A DNA stretch of 64,000 nucleotides from JAFNAG01 sp963824985 (GTDB lineage Bacteria > Acidobacteriota > UBA6911), in the NCBI GenBank assembly GCA_963824985.1, contig CAWGRQ010000047.1, positions 186,001 through 250,000 on the forward strand. Reading direction: 5' to 3'. A program made the position numbers and the translations under genes. Shown here one piece after another: positions 1 to 8,695 of the stretch (position 1 is the first letter of the stretch; each line of letters starts with the position of its first letter). Below the pieces are notes generated by a model. The model did not search any database and was not told where the DNA came from. It saw only the letters and a program-made list of their open reading frames with translations.

Positions 1-1112
1 TGATGATGAACCGTTCCATGATATTGCGCAATTCCCGGACATTGCCGGGCCAGGAGTAGCATTCAAGAATGTCGAGAGCTTTGCGCGTAAACGTCGGGGG
101 CTTCCGCGCGTACTTGCGCGCAAAATCCTCCAGAAAATACCGGGTAAGCTCCTGGATATCCTCCCTGCGCTCACGCAACGGCGGAAGCTGGAACGGGATG
201 ACATTCAGCCGATAGTAGAGATCTTCGCGAAAGCGGTTCATCTCGATCTCTCTCTCCAGATCCTTGTTGGTGGAGGCGATCACCCGCACATCGACACGCA
301 TCGAAGTGCTGCCGCCCACGGGAGTGAAGCTCTGCTCCTCGAGCACGCGCAGCACCTTGGCCTGGGTCTTGGAACTCATGTCGCCCACTTCGTCGAGGAA
401 CAGGGTCCCGCTGTCCGCCTGCACGAACTTTCCTTCCTTGTCCTCGGTTGCGCCGGTGAACGAGCCTTTCACGTGGCCGAACAATTCGCTCTCGATCAAC
501 TCTTCCGGTATGGCGGCACAGTTCATTTCGACAAAAGGCTGATCCCGGCGCTGGCTGCGCAGGTGCAGCAGGTGAGCCACCAGTTCTTTCCCGGTGCCGT
601 TCTCGCCGCAGATGAGCACGCGCCCGTCGCTGGGTGCCGCAAACTCGATTTGCTGGCGCAGCGCCTGCATCGGCACCGAGTCGCCGATCATGACGTAGCG
701 TCTGCTCGATCTGCTCTCGCAGCAGCCGGTTCTCCTCCTCGAGGCTGCGCTGATGCAGGGCGTTCTTCACCACCAGGAGGGTCTTTTCAAGGGAAAGCGG
801 TTTCTCGACAAAATCGAAAGCCCCTAGTTTGGTGGCACGCACGGCAGTTTCAATCGACGCATGGCCGGAGATCATGATGACGCTGGTCGAAGGAAAGGTT
901 TTCCGGATGTATTCGAGCACCTGAAGCCCGTCCATGCCGGGAAGCCAGATGTCCAGCAACACAACCGCATACTCCTTCCGAGCCATGAAAGCCAGGCACT
1001 CCTCACCGCTGGATGCCCCGTCAGCCTCCAGCCCGACATCCGTAAGGATGCCCCGCAGGGAGGATTGCACACCTCTTTCATCATCAACGATAAGAATCGC
1101 GGCTCTCGTCAT
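1..1112 (-). CDS. ntrX: NtrX-like sigma-54 response regulator (partial, frameshifted)
   Basis: Response regulator of the NtrC family, runs off the left edge of the window. The first ~135 residues are a receiver domain with the acidic pair DD at 10-11, phospho-acceptor Asp54 (VVLLD) and the conserved Lys in FVEKP. From about position 700 the reading continues in another frame as the AAA+ sigma-54 activation domain: the Walker A GENGTGKE, the sigma-54 contact motif GSFTGATE (GAFTGA-like) and LFLDEVGD are all readable. A gain or loss of one or two bases near 695-703 separates the two parts, so either the gene is broken or the assembly has an indel. It lies 22 bases downstream of the NtrY-like kinase on the same strand, a standard NtrY/NtrX arrangement. 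The DNA-binding HTH would be outside the window. The family usually controls nitrogen, redox or envelope genes; the target here is unknown. Confidence 0.85.
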
Positions 1113-1134
1113 AGGAGACTATTTTGAGCTATCC

Positions 1135-3417
1135 TCAAGCGGACGCCAAGGGTAAATCGATCACGATGCTGGTGCCGAACGGCATATTGGGTTCCGCACG
1201 CACCTGGCCCTGATGATCCGACACTACCTGACGGACGATGGCAAGACCCAGACCCGTCCCGCCCCTGCGGGTGGAGAAATACGGAAGGAAAAGGCTGTCC
1301 TGGTATGCCTTGGGAAATCCGGGCCCGGTATCACTGATTTCTATGCGAACCGAGCGTTGCTGAGGATTGTAGCCGGTCCGGATCCTCAGGACTTTGGGGC
1401 GGGTGTTTCCGGACATGGCCTCCAGCGCATTATCTATCAGGTTGATAAACACCCGCTTCATCTGTCCGGTATCCAGGCGGACCAGGGGCAGACTGGCTCC
1501 GTAAGCGCGTTCGATGCGGACATCGTGGATCCGGCCGTTGTAAAGGTTGAGCGCGCTTTCAAGGACCTGATGCAGATCCGTTTCCTCGGGCCGGACCGCG
1601 GGGAGCCGGGCGAAGGTGGAAAACTCATCCACGAGCGTTTTAAGCGAATCGGCCTCCTTGATGATTGTCTGCACACATTCTTCCAGGAGATTGTCAAAGG
1701 CCAGCAATTGATCATGCCGGCGGTCCGGCTGCACTCCGGCCGCCGCCTGCATGGGGATTGGGATTTGGCGGTAACGGTTGAGCATGCGCTCCGCCGAGAG
1801 TTGAATCGGAGTTAGAGGGTTCTTGATCTCGTGAGCCAGCCGCCGGGCCACTTCCTGCCAGGCCGCCACTTTTTCCGCGCGCAGCAGCTCCGTCAGATCG
1901 TCCAGGACGATCACCCAACCGGCATTCTGTTCCGCGCTGTCTACCAGGGGCGAGACGGTCGTAGCCAGGTGAAGCGTTTTCCCCTGCAGATCAAGTTCGA
2001 TATTACGCAACACCGGCCCCAGCACACTTGACTTATGGAGCAGAACTCGCAGCGTGTCGTTCGCCGGCCCCTTCAATACCTCTTCCAGAAGCAGGCCGTT
2101 CGCCGCCTCGTGAACACCAAGCATCTGAACGGCGGCCCGGTTCATTGTGCGGATGCGGTAGTTGGCATCCAGGGACACAACACCCGTGGCAATCGTCTGC
2201 ATGATGGTTTCGATGTAGCGCCGGCGATCGTCGAGTTCCACGTTCGTCTGATGCAGGCGGTCTTGCGCGGCCTCGATATTTACCTTGTTTTCTTTGAGTT
2301 CGGCCGTCATGCGGTTAAACGACGTGACCAGGCCTTCCACTTCGTCGAAGGCTACACACTGGACCCGGTAGTCCAGATTTCCCGCCGCCACCGCCGCCGC
2401 ACCTTCCGCCAGGGCCTGAATGGGGACGGTGATGCGTTTGGCCAGATACATGGCGAACCAGGAAAACGCGAATACGATCAGGAGAGTCGATAAAACCAGA
2501 ATCAGCAAATAATTGAAACGCAATGCCGACTCCCGGCTCTGCAGGCGCTGGTAGGCATCATAAGCCTCCATCACCGAGATCTCCTGGAATCGAACGCTGT
2601 TCGGTATCTCGGTCTCCGTTACAATGGCGCCGAAGACCTCCCCCCTGCGATTGCGAATCGGCGCGGCAGCCCAGATCATCTGACGCAACACCTCGCCGGG
2701 AGCGATTGCCTTCAATTGCGACTGCGGCACCCCATCGAGAGCAGCGGTCACCAAAGCATCCACTCCGGCGGTCCCTGACAGGCGTTCCCCCGATTCTCCC
2801 GCCAGCATCCCTTGCCCGGTATAAACGCGGAGGTTCTCTATATGATAGAGCTGTCGCATTTCCGACAGCGCCTGTTCCATGTCCAATTGGAGCGGATTGT
2901 CCAGCCGCTCCCTGGCGCCGGCTTTCGCTGCGATGCTCTCGGCAAAACTCAGCGCCCGCGCTCCCGCTTCACGATAATATTGCTCGGCAATCGCCAGACT
3001 CCATTTGTGCAATTCCACGGCCGGTGCGCTGAACCACTGCTCAATCGAACCTTTCACCAGGGTATAGGCAAGGGAAAACAGCAGCACCGCGGGGAGGAGG
3101 GACAGCGCCACGAAAATGCGTACCATCTTGGCCTTGAACCGGCTTCCAACCTGGCCGCTCTTGCGTTCGAAATAGAGCTTGATCAGGTTGCGCCCCAGCA
3201 GCGTGGCCAGAATCAACAAAGCCAGCACGATCAGGGCCGTAGCCGTCCATAGAACGTAGGTGGCAGAAACGAACTTCTGGCTTCCTACCGAGGTCTGACG
3301 CAGAAATATCTGCGTCGCCACCAGGGCGAAGACCAGGAAAAATATCATCCCCAGCACGAAGCGGCGGGGCCAGGAGGTATTCCGGTCGGGTTGGTTTAAA
3401 TTCGGCGACTCTTTCAT
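1135..3417 (-). CDS. ntrY: NtrY-like membrane sensor histidine kinase
   Basis: 760-residue sensor kinase. Membrane segments lie at about 20-38, 57-77, 100-122 and 302-325, enclosing an extracytoplasmic sensor region. These are followed by a HAMP linker (~325-378), a PAS domain (~395-505), the dimerisation/phosphoacceptor H-box ARRLAHEIKNPLTP with His529, and a HATPase domain with the N-box INLIDNALEAM, G1 DTGPGF and G2 GGTGLGLAIV. The order TM-HAMP-PAS-HisKA-HATPase and the length match NtrY. It precedes the sigma-54 regulator gene by 22 bases, so the two are almost certainly cotranscribed and form a phosphorelay. The signal sensed cannot be told from sequence. Confidence 0.92.
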   Translation of the reverse strand: MKESPNLNQPDRNTSWPRRFVLGMIFFLVFALVATQIFLRQTSVGSQKFVSATYVLWTATALIVLALLILATLLGRNLIKLYFERKSGQVGSRFKAKMVRIFVALSLLPAVLLFSLAYTLVKGSIEQWFSAPAVELHKWSLAIAEQYYREAGARALSFAESIAAKAGARERLDNPLQLDMEQALSEMRQLYHIENLRVYTGQGMLAGESGERLSGTAGVDALVTAALDGVPQSQLKAIAPGEVLRQMIWAAAPIRNRRGEVFGAIVTETEIPNSVRFQEISVMEAYDAYQRLQSRESALRFNYLLILVLSTLLIVFAFSWFAMYLAKRITVPIQALAEGAAAVAAGNLDYRVQCVAFDEVEGLVTSFNRMTAELKENKVNIEAAQDRLHQTNVELDDRRRYIETIMQTIATGVVSLDANYRIRTMNRAAVQMLGVHEAANGLLLEEVLKGPANDTLRVLLHKSSVLGPVLRNIELDLQGKTLHLATTVSPLVDSAEQNAGWVIVLDDLTELLRAEKVAAWQEVARRLAHEIKNPLTPIQLSAERMLNRYRQIPIPMQAAAGVQPDRRHDQLLAFDNLLEECVQTIIKEADSLKTLVDEFSTFARLPAVRPEETDLHQVLESALNLYNGRIHDVRIERAYGASLPLVRLDTGQMKRVFINLIDNALEAMSGNTRPKVLRIRTGYNPQQRSVRIEISDTGPGFPKAYQDSLFLPYFSTRRGGTGLGLAIVRQVVSDHQGQVRAEPNMPFGTSIVIDLPLASA

Positions 3418-3536
3418 GAACGGACCCGGGTGGGATTATATGCCAACCCGCCGCCTGCGTCCAAGGCGCCTCTGCGGTGGGGCACTATCGGAAGTAGTGT
3501 GCAGCTTGCCACTTCATTCATCGTGAATCGGTCCAG

Positions 3537-3819
3537 AAAACAAAAACGCCACTGATTTCACGGATTACAACCATTCAAAAAGCCTGAGGGTATTTGCTGC
3601 CCAGTCAGTTCCAATGCCCGCGTGCGTTCATAAACGGATTCCAGGCATCCAGATCCGGGCAGACTGTGGACCTCCATCGCGGCGCCGATGACCGTTCCGC
3701 AGAATTCTCCATGAAGCATGTCAGCCGTTTTCGTATCCAACCGCGGCTCCAGCACATGATCGAGAATGTTTTTTGCAGATCTGTGAAATCCGTGAAATCC
3801 GTGGCGTTTTTGTTTTGTA
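3537..3819. repeat. Inverted repeat pair bracketing a GxxExxY gene fragment
   Basis: The arm at 3537-3566 is repeated in inverted orientation at about 3791-3819, with two differences over 30 bases. The arms contain AAACAAAAACGCCAC and short ATTTCACGGATT words. The right arm carries an extra tandem GTGAAATCC unit. Between the arms lies only the GxxExxY fragment, so the whole 283-base unit looks like a small mobile cassette or its remnant. Confidence 0.65.
3558..3755 (-). pseudogene. GxxExxY protein fragment
   Basis: A 65-residue reading frame matching the beginning of GxxExxY proteins (a PD-(D/E)XK-related family of about 125 residues). It has CGTVIGAAMEVH followed by the name-giving motif in GCLESVYE. 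It then stops at about half the family length (ending SGFLNGCNP), without the C-terminal part expected to hold the catalytic residues. It begins and ends inside the flanking inverted repeats. It is probably a truncated gene and not an active protein. Confidence 0.6.
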
Positions 3820-3845
3820 TTCCCCGACCGATGGACTTTATTGCA

Positions 3846-3874
3846 TTGACGCTCGGCCCGGAAAATATTAGATT
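3846..3874 (+). promoter_or_regulatory. Sigma-70-type promoter of the epimerase gene
   Basis: TTGACG at 3846-3851 and TAGATT at 3869-3874 are separated by exactly 17 bases. They lie 26 bases upstream of the GTG start at 3900, which has AGGAG at 3890-3894. The promoter position excludes the longer upstream reading frame as the real start. Confidence 0.6.
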
Positions 3875-3899
3875 CGCACCCTATTCAATAGGAGAATCC

Positions 3900-4862
3900 G
3901 TGAAAGTACTCATTACGGGCGGGGCCGGGTTTATCGGGTCATACCTTTCAGAAGCGTACCTCGAACGGAACCACGAGGTATATGTCATCGACGATCTGTC
4001 CACCGGCAGGCTCGAGAATATCAAACACCTCCTGAAAGACCCGGCCTTTCACTTTCTCAACGACACCATCCTGAATCGCGATGCGATGCTTGAATTGACC
4101 GGCATTTGCGACGTCGTCGTCCATCTGGCCGCCGCCGTGGGGGTCAAGCTGATCATCGACGAACCGCTCAAATCGATCCACACGAACATCGCCGGCACCG
4201 AAATCGTTCTTGAACTGGCCAACAAGTTTCGCAAGAAGACCTTTCTGGCTTCGACCTCCGAGATTTACGGTCGGAATTCCAAGGTGCCTCTCAGCGAGGA
4301 TGACGAGCGGGTGTACGGTTCCACGGCGGTCGCCCGATGGAGCTATGCCGCCACCAAGGCCATGGATGAGTTTCTGGCCCTCGCCTACTACCGCAACAAA
4401 CAGCTCCCGGTAATTGTGGCCAGGTTTTTCAACACCGTCGGGCCGCGCCAGACCGGGCGCTACGGCATGGTCGTCCCCCGATTCGTGGGACAGGCGCTCC
4501 GCAACGAACCGCTGACGATATACGGCACCGGGGAACAGACCCGCACCTTCACCTACGTCGGGGATGTCGTCCAGGGGGTGATGTCACTGATCGAGGAGCC
4601 CAAATCAGTGGGAGAGATATTCAATATCGGCGGGGACGAAGAGATCTCCATCAACGATCTGGCCAACCGGGTGATCTGCCTGACCGGCAGTTCATCGCCG
4701 ATCGAGCATATCCCCTATGAGCGCGCCTACCAGGAAGGTTTTGAGGACATGGAGCGGCGCGTTCCGGATATCGGCAAGCTCAAAAACACGGTGGGGTATG
4801 CCAACACCCACAACCTGGACTCCATGCTCGCCAAGATCATCGAGCACGAACGCACCCGCTGA
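3900..4862 (+). CDS. NAD-dependent nucleotide-sugar epimerase/dehydratase
   Basis: 320-residue extended short-chain dehydrogenase. It starts at GTG 3900 behind AGGAG. The Rossmann motif GGAGFIG is at residues 7-13, DDLSTG follows the second strand, HLAAAVG is present, the catalytic TSEIYG serine region is followed by YAATK (Tyr and Lys of the YxxxK pair), and the C-terminal half has RTFTYVGDVV and FNIGG, typical of UDP-glucuronate decarboxylase, UDP-glucose 4-epimerase and related enzymes. It uses NAD to oxidise the sugar of a UDP- or dTDP-sugar during cell-surface polysaccharide synthesis; the exact substrate cannot be read from sequence. It stands alone, with its own promoter. Confidence 0.88.
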   Translation: MKVLITGGAGFIGSYLSEAYLERNHEVYVIDDLSTGRLENIKHLLKDPAFHFLNDTILNRDAMLELTGICDVVVHLAAAVGVKLIIDEPLKSIHTNIAGTEIVLELANKFRKKTFLASTSEIYGRNSKVPLSEDDERVYGSTAVARWSYAATKAMDEFLALAYYRNKQLPVIVARFFNTVGPRQTGRYGMVVPRFVGQALRNEPLTIYGTGEQTRTFTYVGDVVQGVMSLIEEPKSVGEIFNIGGDEEISINDLANRVICLTGSSSPIEHIPYERAYQEGFEDMERRVPDIGKLKNTVGYANTHNLDSMLAKIIEHERTR

Positions 4863-4939
4863 ATCGAAATCCCCTTTGAAAGCAAACCGAGCCCGCCGAT
4901 CGGAAGCATGCTCCTCCGGCTCAAAGGGCTTGGTGGTTA

Positions 4940-5230
4940 GGGCCTGTGACGAAATAAGTGACACACTTCGGCGCGAGCACCGTCGCACCTGCGGTGCTCC
5001 TGGGACGGGCAGATGCAAGGCGCCGCGACGCAGGCGATGTGAGGACATCGTCGAGAAGCGGCAACGAAGCAGATGCCCGCCCGCCGCCGCGCCCCTTCGG
5101 GCTGCGGCCCGCAGGCCCGCTGGCTGCGTTGATCGCTCCTCACATACTACCCGGTATGCTCGTCGCTCACGCCTTGCCAGCGCGCCCGGGGGCCGGCAGC
5201 GAAGTGCGCCACTTATTTCGTCACAGGCCC
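4940..5230. repeat. MITE-like palindromic element 1
   Basis: A 291-base non-coding element with perfect 21-base terminal inverted repeats at 4940-4960 and 5210-5230 (GGGCCTGTGACGAAATAAGTG and its complement). TTA is present just outside both ends, a possible 3-base target duplication. The inside is GC-rich and full of smaller palindromes, with no open reading frame that resembles a protein. The right end abuts the stop codon of the GH2 gene. Confidence 0.75.
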
Positions 5231-7732
5231 TTACCTGCTCCTCACCTCCGTAGTGGCGCTTTCCATGCCGCTTGAATTTGCGGTGATACGAATGCGGCCG
5301 GCCTGGCCGCGCTGGGACCGCACAATTACGAGGCAGAGACCGCTGAACGCCTTGCGTTCGCCGGCCTGGAACGACTCGGTGCTCGCGGGATTGCCGTTGT
5401 CGACGGCGGCTATCCTGCCGGGGCCTTCAATCTTGAACTGCACCAGGTTGTCTGCCCCGGGGACCAGAGTGCGATCCTTATCTTCGATTCGAACCGTAAT
5501 GAACGACAGGTCCGACCCGTCGGCATCGATAACCGTCCGGTCCGGAATTATCGAGATCCTGGCCGGCGCTCCGGCGGTGCGCACTTCGTCGTTGACGATC
5601 GGCTTCCCACCCTTATATCCGACGGCTCGAAGCGTGCCCGCCGCGTAGGGCACCTGCCATTGCAGGCGGAACCTGCTCGCGAATTTCAGGTCCTTGCTTA
5701 TGTTCGGGCCCACCGGCAGCACGACCGGTTCGGACCCGCGTGCCTTGCGGCCGAGCGACTTGCCGTTCAGAAACACCTCGACTTCGTCGCAATTCGTGTA
5801 GGCCATCACCGGAATGGCCTGCCCTTCGCGTCCCGCCCAGTTCCAGTGCGGCAGGATGTGAACCATAGGCTCGCTCGTCCACACGCTCTTGTAAAGGTAG
5901 TAGCGGTCTTTGGGAAATCCGGCCAAATCCACAATCCCGAAGTAGGAACTCCGGGACGGCCAGTCGGTCTCGTTGGCGCCCCGGCCAAGGAAATAGGGGG
6001 TGGGCTCGCCCAGATAGTCGAAACCGGTCCATACAAATTCGCCGAGCACATTCGGCATGCGCTGCTGGACATCGAGCTCCGGGTCGGGCGCGTACGCCCA
6101 GGAGGGAGCGATCACGTCGTAGCTGGTCAACTGCAGCGAGGGATGCTTTTCATATTTCTCGATCGGAAGGTGATACACGCCGCGCGAGCTGACTACCGAA
6201 CTCGTCTCCGAACCCAGGATGATCCAGTCCGGGTGGTCCTTGAGGATCTGTGCGTACTCGTTCGGCTTGTAATTGAAGCCGGGTATATCCACCTGGGCCG
6301 CAAGCTGATTCCGGATCGCGTTGGTCGACTGGTTGAAGCCGGCAGTCACCGGCCGGGTGCGATCCTCCTCGTGGCAGATGTCGGTCAGCCTTTTGGCAAT
6401 CTCCCAGCCTTCCGGATTCGACTGTTCCAGAATCTCGTTTCCTATGCTCCAGAGAACGATGCTGGGATGATTGCGGTCGCGACGGATCATGTCGCGCAGA
6501 TCGGTTTCTCCCCACTGGTCAAAATACTTTCCGTGGCCGTTGCGCACCTTGGGCCGCTGCCACATATCGAAGGCCTCGTCCATCACCAGCAGCCCCAGCC
6601 GGTCGCAGAACTCGAGCAGTTCCGGTGAAGGGGGATTGTGGGATGTGCGGATGGCATTCACGCCCAGCCCTTTCATGATCTGGAGCTGCCGTTCGGTAGC
6701 CCGGCGGTTGACCGCCGTTCCCAACGCGCCCAGGTCGTGGTGCATGCAGACTCCCTGCATTTTGAGGTGGCGTCCATTCAGCAAGAACCCCTTGCTCTTG
6801 TCGAATTCGATCGTGCGGATGCCGAAATCGGTGACATAGCGATCCAGCACACGGCTGCCGTCTTTCAACGTGCTGACGGCTCGATAGAGGTACGGATCCG
6901 TGACATCCCAGCGATGCGGCCTGATGACTTCGATCCGCCCTGCCACCGGTTCTTTCCCGCCGGCAGGTATCGTAGGAGTCGCGGTCGCGCGGCCTATCTC
7001 CTTGCCCTCCGCATCGAGAATCGAAGTCTCCAGCGTGACGCGGGCGGGATCGGCGCGGCGGTTCTGAATCTCCGTCCGGATCGATACCGCGGCCTTGTCC
7101 CCGGAGACTTCCGGAGTCGTGATGTAAGTACCCCAACGTGCGACCTGAACCGCTTCCGTGATATCGAGCCAGACATTCCGATAAATACCGGCCCCGGGAT
7201 ACCAGCGCGACGATTGGTCTTCCGGCGCGAGTCGCACGGCAAGCACGTTCTCCTGGCTGCCGAATCGCAGATGCGGCGTCAGGTCGAATGCGAAGCTGAT
7301 ATACCCGTAGGGACGCCCTCCGAGTTCCTGGCCATTAAGCCATACCCGCGAATTCGACATCGCGCCGTCAAATTCGACGGAAAAGAACTTGCCGCGAGCG
7401 CTCTCAGGGATCCTGAAATGCCTCCGGTACCAGCCGGTCCCGAAATAGGGGAGCGCACCGGCATGGGGATTGATCTTGGGATCAAACGGGCCTTCAATGG
7501 CCCAATCATGCGGAAGATCGAGACCGCGCCAGGCGGAGTCGGAGAACTCAGGCCGTTCCGCACCCTCCGCCTCCCCTTTGAAAAAACGCCAACCCTCGTT
7601 GAAGCTGACACGCCGCTCGCCGCTCACCTTCACATCGACCGCCTGGGGAGCATCGGAAGCACGGGAGCGGGTGATGCTTGATAAAATGCCGATAAAGCAC
7701 ACTAACAACAGGATCCATGTTTTACGCCGCAT
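5231..7732 (-). CDS. Secreted GH2 beta-galactosidase-like glycosidase
   Basis: 833 residues with an N-terminal signal peptide (RRKTWILLLVCFIGIL). It has the full GH2 layout: sugar-binding jelly roll (~45-195), immunoglobulin-like domain (~195-305), TIM barrel (~305-600), then a DUF4982-type domain (WNWAGREGQ, YTNCDEVEVFLNG) and a final invasin/Big-like domain. The acid/base Glu433 is in SIGNE and the nucleophile Glu509 in LGSE; FVWTGFDYLGEPTPY is the characteristic barrel segment. It should cleave terminal beta-galactosides or related beta-glycosides outside the cytoplasm. The stop codon abuts MITE-like element 1. The substrate is not determinable. Confidence 0.9.
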   Translation of the reverse strand: MRRKTWILLLVCFIGILSSITRSRASDAPQAVDVKVSGERRVSFNEGWRFFKGEAEGAERPEFSDSAWRGLDLPHDWAIEGPFDPKINPHAGALPYFGTGWYRRHFRIPESARGKFFSVEFDGAMSNSRVWLNGQELGGRPYGYISFAFDLTPHLRFGSQENVLAVRLAPEDQSSRWYPGAGIYRNVWLDITEAVQVARWGTYITTPEVSGDKAAVSIRTEIQNRRADPARVTLETSILDAEGKEIGRATATPTIPAGGKEPVAGRIEVIRPHRWDVTDPYLYRAVSTLKDGSRVLDRYVTDFGIRTIEFDKSKGFLLNGRHLKMQGVCMHHDLGALGTAVNRRATERQLQIMKGLGVNAIRTSHNPPSPELLEFCDRLGLLVMDEAFDMWQRPKVRNGHGKYFDQWGETDLRDMIRRDRNHPSIVLWSIGNEILEQSNPEGWEIAKRLTDICHEEDRTRPVTAGFNQSTNAIRNQLAAQVDIPGFNYKPNEYAQILKDHPDWIILGSETSSVVSSRGVYHLPIEKYEKHPSLQLTSYDVIAPSWAYAPDPELDVQQRMPNVLGEFVWTGFDYLGEPTPYFLGRGANETDWPSRSSYFGIVDLAGFPKDRYYLYKSVWTSEPMVHILPHWNWAGREGQAIPVMAYTNCDEVEVFLNGKSLGRKARGSEPVVLPVGPNISKDLKFASRFRLQWQVPYAAGTLRAVGYKGGKPIVNDEVRTAGAPARISIIPDRTVIDADGSDLSFITVRIEDKDRTLVPGADNLVQFKIEGPGRIAAVDNGNPASTESFQAGERKAFSGLCLVIVRSQRGQAGRIRITANSSGMESATTEVRSR

Positions 7733-7853
7733 GATTGTTCACCTCCAATCCGGAGATTGTAGCCCCAACCACGTGTCCGTCCTTGCGAAATCTGAAGACT
7801 TGATCGGGAATGAAAATACACGACCAGCGTGACCAGACTTCGAAAACGGCATC

Positions 7854-8057
7854 TGTTTAGCCGATGCTGAACAGCAGAACGCAAAGACGCAACGACGCAA
7901 AGAGATTCCTTTCGGTTCGCGGGCATGGGCGGCCTTCGGCCGCATCCCTGGGCCAGCGCGAAGCGCTGCGCCCACGCCTGTTGTTCAGTGTCGATCTTTG
8001 CGCCCCCTGCGCCTTTGCGTTTTGCTTCTTCATCCATTTGATTTGGCTGAACAATTA
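7854..8057 (-). repeat. Family R nested palindromic repeat, copy 1 (short form)
   Basis: Starts with TGTTTAGCC and ends with GGCTGAACAATTA. Inside are ACGCAAAG-type tandem words on one side and their complements on the other, then GGGCGGCCTTCGGCCGCATCC and the GCGCGAAGCGCTGCGC palindrome. It lacks the extra inner hairpin found in copies 3-5. Inverted relative to copies 2-4. Confidence 0.8.
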
Positions 8058-8695
8058 CCGAAAACGACCGGGTCCTTTCAACGCCAATTCACCTTCGCCC
8101 AGCCCATCATAAGTAATTACTTATTAATATATGCTTATCTACCCCCCGGCACCCGTCGTGTTCAATACGCCCCGCAGGTTGTTTGAATGCAACTTCAGGC
8201 AAAGGAATGACAACACTTGAACGGTACTTATGAGTCAAATGCCATTCAGATAGGCTCGGCAAACTGAATTAGATGTCATTAATATTTTTCTTGCGTCGCG
8301 GGATTGGCGTTGATATGCTCGCGCCACGAGCCTTAATGCGGATGGATTCGTTTCGGGATCTCTATCCGGCGGCTTGATAGGCTGGTAGTTCTTCCCTGGC
8401 ATTGGCGGGGGGAGGAGAAAGGTCGCGTTCAGGGAAGAGATCCCTGAGCCCGAAAACTCCCCTTAAGGCGGTGGATGGTTTCTTCGGAAATCCCCCTGCA
8501 ATCTTGTTTTCAGCTTTAGGCGACCCGATCCAGTGACGATTTCTGTGCGAGGCCGGCATTTCCCATGTTGTGCGGATTCCAGTTTCGCAAATGCATGGAA
8601 CGATCCGAGATCCGGTGGATAGGCCTGGCACGGATAAATACGGATGAATCATGCTCGCTTATGAGGATCGAATATCTCTAGACAAGGAGTTCTTT
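8058..8695. other. Long leader upstream of the TonB-dependent receptor
   Basis: 638 bases with no convincing gene. The part at 8100-8300 is AT-richer than its surroundings (TAAGTAATTACTTATTAATATATG) and would be the natural promoter region of the receptor gene, but I could not fix a -35/-10 pair. AAGGAG at 8684-8689 is the ribosome-binding site for the ATG at 8696. Confidence 0.4.

Noticed and set aside
473..3252. Several long plus-strand reading frames opposite ntrX and ntrY
   Set aside because: They are shadows of the conserved minus-strand regulator and kinase, with low-complexity Arg/Pro/Gly-rich translation and no motifs.
5660..7681. Two plus-strand frames of over 300 codons opposite the GH2 gene
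   Set aside because: They are antisense to a full GH2 enzyme with intact catalytic residues; high GC explains the open frames.
7880..8030. CRISPR-like array from the repeated CGCAAAG words
   Set aside because: The words are contiguous period-9 repeats forming a hairpin stem, without unique spacers, and no cas gene is present.
8620..8645. Possible sigma-54 promoter (TGGCACG) before the receptor gene
   Set aside because: The required TTGC element at the fixed spacing is absent.
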